Source of the DNA: Aestuariimicrobium soli
Lineage (GTDB): Bacteria; Actinomycetota; Actinomycetes; Propionibacteriales; Propionibacteriaceae
Reading direction: 5' to 3'
Assembly (NCBI RefSeq): GCF_051192575.1
Contig: NZ_JBPJSQ010000011.1
Span: forward strand, 186,001-250,000
Length of the DNA stretch: 64,000 nt
Shown piece after piece: positions 59,458 through 64,000 of this stretch; position 1 is the first letter of the stretch, and the number at the start of each line of letters is the position of its first letter. A program made the translations under genes and the position numbers. Below the pieces are notes generated by a model, which saw only the letters and a program-made list of their open reading frames with translations, was not told the DNA's origin and searched no databases.

Positions 59458-60635
59458 CCGGCTCAGGGGTGACCGGTCTCGCCCTGCACCCCGACCACAC
59501 CTGGTCACTGGCCACCGAACTGGAGGTCGACGACGAGCGGGAGGCGGTCTGGCTCTCGTCCCTCGGTCTGGTCGCGACCGTGCGCCAGGTGGTCAACGAC
59601 CAGTGGCGGTTGCGGGTGCGGGTCGTCAACGACACGGCGACGGCGCAGCCGATCACGGGACTGCGCCTCGAGCTCGACGCCGATGACCCCGTCACCCGAA
59701 CGCTGGTGCGGCGCTGGGGCGGGGGAGCGCGCGCCTTCCTGATGGCGGACGACGGCGAGAGCTGCGTGCTGGCCCGGCAGGTCACCGGATTCGCCCTCGA
59801 CGACGATCTGCCGGGGCTGCGGCTCTTCCCCGGAACCACCCTCGAACCCGGCGCCGCAACCACCTGCGAGTGGGCCCTCGAGCCCCTCGGTTCCCCACGC
59901 GACGTGCTGGCTCATCTGCCCGCCTGGTGGCCCGACCGGCTGGTGCGCCGCGGCGACGACCCCGTCGTGCTGGGCGACGGCACCGAACTGCTGCCCACCG
60001 GCGATCGGCTGACCATCCCCGAGGAGCGGGGCGAGACGGTGCTCGCGGTCGTCAGCCTGCCCGGCATGGACGAGGCGGTCGCCCACGCCCTGGCCCACCC
60101 GGCCTGCGCCGGCGCCGCCGAGGTGGTGCTGCGGCAGGCCGCCCCCGGCACGGACGACCTCGCGGCCCGCGTCGAGGAACTGCTCTCCCGCGGCGCGCCC
60201 GACCCGCTGGCGGTGATCGCGGCCGCCCGCGAACTCGCGGCCACCGGTTCGTCCGACCTGGTCGACGTGGTCACCGACGCCCTTGACCGGCTGAGGGGCG
60301 ACGACCTCGCCGTGGGCGTGGCCAGAATGCACGCGGCCCTCGCGCTCACCGCGGCCGGCGCACCGGTGCCGGAGCTCGGGCCCGTCCGGTTGCCCTCGAC
60401 CACCGACCTGGCGCTGCTGGGCGGCGGGCTGCCGGGCCGCGGCAGCGCCGCGCCGCTCGACGTGGCACGCACCATCGCGGCCTGCGCGTTGCTGCCCCCG
60501 GCGGTCGGACCATGGCCGCCCGAGCGCTGGCCGGTGCCGTTCGACGAGGTCATCCTGCAGGCCACGGCCGAGGTGCTGGCCTGCGACCCCGATCCCGAGG
60601 TCGTGGCGTGGCTGGTTCTCGGCAACGCGTGGTGA
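59454..60635 (+). CDS. Uncharacterised actinobacterial protein
   Basis: 393 aa, no signal peptide or membrane helix. Residues ~1-150 form predicted beta-strands alternating with acidic loops ('LRVRVVNDTATAQPITGLRL', ~55-74), like a galactose-mutarotase or immunoglobulin-like fold; residues ~220-390 are Ala/Leu-rich helices. No catalytic motif recognised. GTG start overlaps the nei stop (GTGA), so it is translated with the nei gene. Lies directly before lysX. Confidence 0.65.
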   Translation: MTGSGVTGLALHPDHTWSLATELEVDDEREAVWLSSLGLVATVRQVVNDQWRLRVRVVNDTATAQPITGLRLELDADDPVTRTLVRRWGGGARAFLMADDGESCVLARQVTGFALDDDLPGLRLFPGTTLEPGAATTCEWALEPLGSPRDVLAHLPAWWPDRLVRRGDDPVVLGDGTELLPTGDRLTIPEERGETVLAVVSLPGMDEAVAHALAHPACAGAAEVVLRQAAPGTDDLAARVEELLSRGAPDPLAVIAAARELAATGSSDLVDVVTDALDRLRGDDLAVGVARMHAALALTAAGAPVPELGPVRLPSTTDLALLGGGLPGRGSAAPLDVARTIAACALLPPAVGPWPPERWPVPFDEVILQATAEVLACDPDPEVVAWLVLGNAW

Positions 60636-60648
60636 CAAGGTGGAGCGC

Positions 60649-63600
60649 GTGACTTCTCGTCAAACAGTTCTCACGGGGCGCGGCCTCGCGCCGGTGCTGG
60701 TGTCGCGCATCTTCTACCTCGGGGCCGCGCTGTTGGTGCTCGACACCCTCTTTCGCCACACCCCGTGGCTGAGGGTGCTGCTCGGGCTGTACTCGACGCT
60801 GCTGGTGCCCGTCGAGGGCTCGGGGCTCGGCACGGCGGCCCTGATGCTGGTGCTGGGGGTCGGCCTGATGCGCCGTAAGCGCCTGGCCTGGTGGTTCACC
60901 GTGAGCTACCTCGGGCTGCTGTGGCTGGCCACCCTCGCCGCCGTCGTGCTGGTGCTCACCGAACACGTCGACCCACCCGAACCCCGCGACCCCGTCGGTG
61001 CCGAACCGTTGGTCGAGCTGATCATCAGCGCGGTCACCCTCGCGCTGCTGCTGGCCCTGCTGATCGCCCGTCGCCGCGACTTCGCGGCTCGCTCGGCGCG
61101 GGGCAATCTGCGGCTTGCCGGCCTCGTGCTGGCCGGCGGACTGGCGGTCTCACTGGGCATCGGTTGGCTGCTGACATGGCTGACCGGTGGCGAGGGACGC
61201 CCCCGCGGCCGGTTGTTCGCCCTGCTCAGCCGCATGATCACCGGCAACACGCCGCACGGGCCGATCCCACCGCCCTGGGTGGGCACCATCGTCGGCGTGC
61301 TGATCGCCGTCAGCTTCTTCCTCGCCCTGCAGACGCTGATGCGCAGCCAGCGCTCCCGGGCCACGCTGGCGCTGGCCGACGAGGTCACCCTGCGGCAACT
61401 GCTGGCCCGCAGCGAGGCCGACTCGCTGTCGTACTTCGCCACGCGCCGCGACAAGCAGATCGTGTTCGCCCCCGATCGGTCGGCCGCCATCACCTATCGC
61501 GTCGAGGTGGGCGTCTGCCTGGCCGCCGGCGACCCGATCGGTCCGCGGGAACGATGGCCGATGGCCATGACCGCCTTCGTGGACGAGGCCCGCACCTTCG
61601 GCTGGACGCCGGCCGTGGTGGGCGCCTCGTCCGCGGGAGCCCGGTTGTGGGAAGAGGCGGGCATGCGGATCATCAAGGTGGGGGACGAGGCCGTGCTCAC
61701 CCCGGCCACCTTCGACCTCGAGGCCCGCGACCTGCGCGACGTGCGTCAGGCCGTGCAGCGACTGCAGCGGCAGGGCAACACCGTGCGCATTCGCCGCCAC
61801 AAGCAGATTCCCGCCGCCGAACTCGCCGAGCTCGCGACCCTCGCCGAACAGTGGCGTCTCGGGGGCGAGGAGCGCGGCTTCTCGATGGCGCTGGGGCGAC
61901 TCGGCGACGACCTCGACGGCGACTGCCTGATGGTCGAGGCCCTGTCGGCCCAGGGGCAGGTCGCCGGCCTGCTGTCGCTGGTGCCCTGGGGTGCCGATGG
62001 CGTCTCCCTCGACCTGATGCGCCGCTCGCCCGAGGCCCCCAACGGCGTCACGGAGCTGATGGTGGTCGGTCTCATGCACCAGGCGCGCGACCACGGCATC
62101 GCCCGCGTCTCGCTCAACTTCGCCGTGTTCCGCTCGGCCTTCGAGGAGGGCGCGCAGCTGGGTGCCACCGCCCTGCAGCGGTTCAAGCGGCGCCTGCTGC
62201 TGGTGGCCTCGCGCTGGTTCCAACTGGAGCAGTTGTACCGCTCGAACGTGAAGTACTCGCCCACCTGGTCACCCCGTTACCTCGCGGTCGAGGACGCGGT
62301 CGATCTGGGCACCGTCGGGTTGGCGCTGGGCATCGCCGAGGGTTACGTCGACGCCCCGGCCTGGTTCCGTCCGCTGCCCCTGCCGGCTCAGCCGCGGGTC
62401 GCCCTGGCCGACCATCCCGAGCTCGTCACCGCCCTCGCCCCGCCGGCACCCGAACCGGTGGCCACGCGCCTGCCCGAGCAGCGCGAGCACCGGCTGGCGA
62501 CCCGTCGCCGGCTGCTGGCCGAGGGCGTGGAGCCGTACCCGGCCAGCTTCACGCCCACGGGATCGTCCGCCGACGTGGTGCTCGCCAATCGTGGCGCCAC
62601 CACGACCATCGCCGGGCGGGTGCTGGCCCTTCGCGACCACGGCGGTGTCTGTTTCGTGCGGCTGCAGGACTGGTTCGGGGAATCCCAGGTGCTGCTCGAC
62701 CGTTCGGTGATCGGCGCCGACGAGCTGGCCCGGTTCGTGCGGGTGATCAGTCTCGGTGACCACGTCGGCTTCTCGGGTCGGGTCGCTCCCTCGAAGCGGG
62801 GCACCCCGTCGCTGCACGCCGACGCGTGGACGCTGACGGCCAAGGCTCTGCGACCCCCGCCCGACAAGCACTCCGGCATCAGCGACCGCGAGACGCGCGT
62901 GCGCCAGCGTTACCTCGACCTGATCGCGAACCCGCAGGCCCGCCACCAGCTGCGGGCCCGCTCGCAGGCCGTCCGGGCAGTCCGCGAGACGCTGCAGCAG
63001 CACCAGTACCTCGAGGTGGAGACGCCCATCCTGCAGACGGTGCACGGCGGCGCCAATGCTCGCCCCTTCCGCACCCACATCAACGCCTACGACCTCGAGC
63101 TGTACCTGCGGATCGCGCCGGAGTTGTTCCTCAAGCGCCTGATGGTCGGTGGCGTCGACCGGGTCTTCGAGATCGGACGCAACTTCCGCAACGAGGGGGC
63201 CGACGCCACCCACAACCCCGAGTTCACGATGCTCGAGGCCTACCAGGCCTACGGCGACTACACGGTGATGCGCGACCTGGCCGAGCAACTGGTGGTGAAC
63301 GCGGCGCTCGCGGTGAACGGGGGAACCGAGCTGCGGGGCGTCGATCTCGCCGAACCGTTCGCGGTGATCACCGTCAATGACGCGCTCTCGCACGCCCTCG
63401 GTGAGCACGTGAGCGCCGACACCACCCGCGAGCAGCTGATTGCCATCGCCGATCGCCTCGATCTGGGAACGGCGCCGACCTGGACGAGGGGAGAGGTGCT
63501 GCTCGAGCTCTACGAGCACCTGGTGGAGCACCGCACCGTCGCGCCCACCTTCTACTGCGACTTCCCGGCCGACGTCTCGCCGTTGACCCGCGGTCATCGC

Positions 63601-63897
63601 GACGACGACCGGCTCGCCGAACGGTGGGACCTGGTGGCCTTCGGCGCCGAGATCGGCACCGCCTACTCCGAACTGGTCGACCCGGTGGTGCAACGGGAAC
63701 GGTTGACGGCCCAGTCGCTGCTCGCCGCCGGCGGTGACCCCGAGGCGATGGAGGTGGACGAGAGTTTCCTCACCGCGCTCGAGTACGCCATGCCGCCCTC
63801 GGGTGGCCTGGGCATGGGCATGGACCGGTTGGTGATGATGCTCACCGACTCCTCGATTCGCGAGACGATCGCCTTCCCGCTGGTGCGCCCTCGGTGA
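60649..63897 (+). CDS. lysX: Bifunctional lysylphosphatidylglycerol synthase / lysine-tRNA ligase LysX
   Basis: 1082 aa, the actinobacterial fusion. Residues ~1-210 have about six membrane helices; ~215-520 is the DUF2156 lysyltransferase domain ('DSLSYFATRRDKQIVFAPDR', ~252-271); ~590-720 the OB-fold tRNA-binding domain; ~745-1080 the class II LysRS core with motif 2 'FRNEGADATHNPEFTMLE' and motif 3 'GLGMGMDRLVMML'. Makes Lys-tRNA and transfers Lys to phosphatidylglycerol, giving resistance to cationic peptides. GTG 60649 chosen (GGTGGAG upstream); GTG 60640 is in frame. The stop overlaps the next start (GTGA). Confidence 0.93.
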   Translation: MTSRQTVLTGRGLAPVLVSRIFYLGAALLVLDTLFRHTPWLRVLLGLYSTLLVPVEGSGLGTAALMLVLGVGLMRRKRLAWWFTVSYLGLLWLATLAAVVLVLTEHVDPPEPRDPVGAEPLVELIISAVTLALLLALLIARRRDFAARSARGNLRLAGLVLAGGLAVSLGIGWLLTWLTGGEGRPRGRLFALLSRMITGNTPHGPIPPPWVGTIVGVLIAVSFFLALQTLMRSQRSRATLALADEVTLRQLLARSEADSLSYFATRRDKQIVFAPDRSAAITYRVEVGVCLAAGDPIGPRERWPMAMTAFVDEARTFGWTPAVVGASSAGARLWEEAGMRIIKVGDEAVLTPATFDLEARDLRDVRQAVQRLQRQGNTVRIRRHKQIPAAELAELATLAEQWRLGGEERGFSMALGRLGDDLDGDCLMVEALSAQGQVAGLLSLVPWGADGVSLDLMRRSPEAPNGVTELMVVGLMHQARDHGIARVSLNFAVFRSAFEEGAQLGATALQRFKRRLLLVASRWFQLEQLYRSNVKYSPTWSPRYLAVEDAVDLGTVGLALGIAEGYVDAPAWFRPLPLPAQPRVALADHPELVTALAPPAPEPVATRLPEQREHRLATRRRLLAEGVEPYPASFTPTGSSADVVLANRGATTTIAGRVLALRDHGGVCFVRLQDWFGESQVLLDRSVIGADELARFVRVISLGDHVGFSGRVAPSKRGTPSLHADAWTLTAKALRPPPDKHSGISDRETRVRQRYLDLIANPQARHQLRARSQAVRAVRETLQQHQYLEVETPILQTVHGGANARPFRTHINAYDLELYLRIAPELFLKRLMVGGVDRVFEIGRNFRNEGADATHNPEFTMLEAYQAYGDYTVMRDLAEQLVVNAALAVNGGTELRGVDLAEPFAVITVNDALSHALGEHVSADTTREQLIAIADRLDLGTAPTWTRGEVLLELYEHLVEHRTVAPTFYCDFPADVSPLTRGHRDDDRLAERWDLVAFGAEIGTAYSELVDPVVQRERLTAQSLLAAGGDPEAMEVDESFLTALEYAMPPSGGLGMGMDRLVMMLTDSSIRETIAFPLVRPR

Positions 63898-64000
63898 CCA
63901 GCCTGGGCGGGCGCACCGTGCGGCTGTGGGAACGCGATGGCGACGGACCGCCCATCGTGTTGATCGCCGGCTGCGGGTTGGCGATGGACTTCTGGCGCGA
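63894..64000 (+). CDS. Alpha/beta hydrolase, 5' end (continues past window)
   Basis: 35 visible codons: 'VTSLGGRTVRLWERDGDGPP' then 'IVLIAGCGLAMDFWR', matching the first strands and oxyanion region (HG-like turn, here AGCG) of alpha/beta-hydrolase fold enzymes. GTG start overlaps the lysX stop (GTGA). In mycobacteria lysX is often followed by a lipase or esterase; the nucleophile lies beyond the window. Confidence 0.65.
   Translation, partial: MTSLGGRTVRLWERDGDGPPIVLIAGCGLAMDFWR

Overview
This window looks like a chromosome segment from a high-G+C actinomycete (roughly 70% G+C judged by eye). Supporting gene content: MurT/GatD lipid II amidation enzymes, a LysX fusion of lysyl-PG synthase and lysyl-tRNA synthetase, an Eis acetyltransferase, a mycothiol-type DsbA nitroreductase, a DivIVA-domain protein, a DUF222/HNH protein and T7SS (ESX)-like substrates. 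The set fits a Propionibacteriaceae-like organism, but no rRNA or marker fixes the genus. Genes are densely packed, operons run through GTGA/ATGA/TGATG overlaps, and many solo genes carry a TANNNT-like -10 box only 6-8 nt before the start codon, implying leaderless mRNAs. No gap without a gene exceeds about 150 bases.

Layout. 1-1571: an LRR-like protein end and a beta-propeller lactonase. 1579-10304 (minus): the most striking locus, a seven-gene overlapping operon encoding, in transcription order, a CDP-archaeol-synthase-like CarS, an RPH/PEP-synthase-like dikinase, a CDP-alcohol phosphatidyltransferase (PssA-like), a phosphatidylserine decarboxylase, a UbiA prenyltransferase, a second dikinase-like protein and a YghO/GNAT-like transferase. 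Together these resemble the late steps of archaeal polar lipid synthesis, with two putative phosphotransferases added. 10353-14955: an 83-bp imperfect palindrome, tRNA-Leu, -Lys, -His and -Arg, DivIVA-like protein, Bcp, DUF3618, GatD-MurT and Orn.

15015-23706: PrsW protease, a pair of coupled dynamin-like GTPases, ThuA-like, RlmA, SSB (with two DnaA-box-like sites upstream) and EttA. 23828-28903: an orphan T7SS-like cluster (YbaB-like protein, Gly/Pro-rich repeat protein, WXG-like protein, lipoprotein) coupled to a NamZ-type muramidase, without any secretion ATPase. 28896-37479: NYN nuclease, NUDIX, DUF1905, MarR-FAD/Fe-S oxidase, and a FadD-thioesterase-MalY run.

37568-42484: a LacI-controlled sugar-acid locus (LarA-type nickel racemase, glucuronate isomerase, KDG-kinase-like PfkB), with a shared motif in both promoter regions. 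42566-44510: catalase with a Fur/PerR regulator and a perfect 19-bp operator. 44518-49708: PyrC, PyrB, a small membrane protein and PepN. 49822-54628: an accessory-looking stretch (monothiol nitroreductase homologue, internally shortened TDT transporter with LysR, MNT antitoxin remnant, HNH protein, Mrr nuclease). 54738-64000: LigA, Eis, then RpiB-Nei2-unknown-LysX-hydrolase in one overlapping operon that runs off the window.
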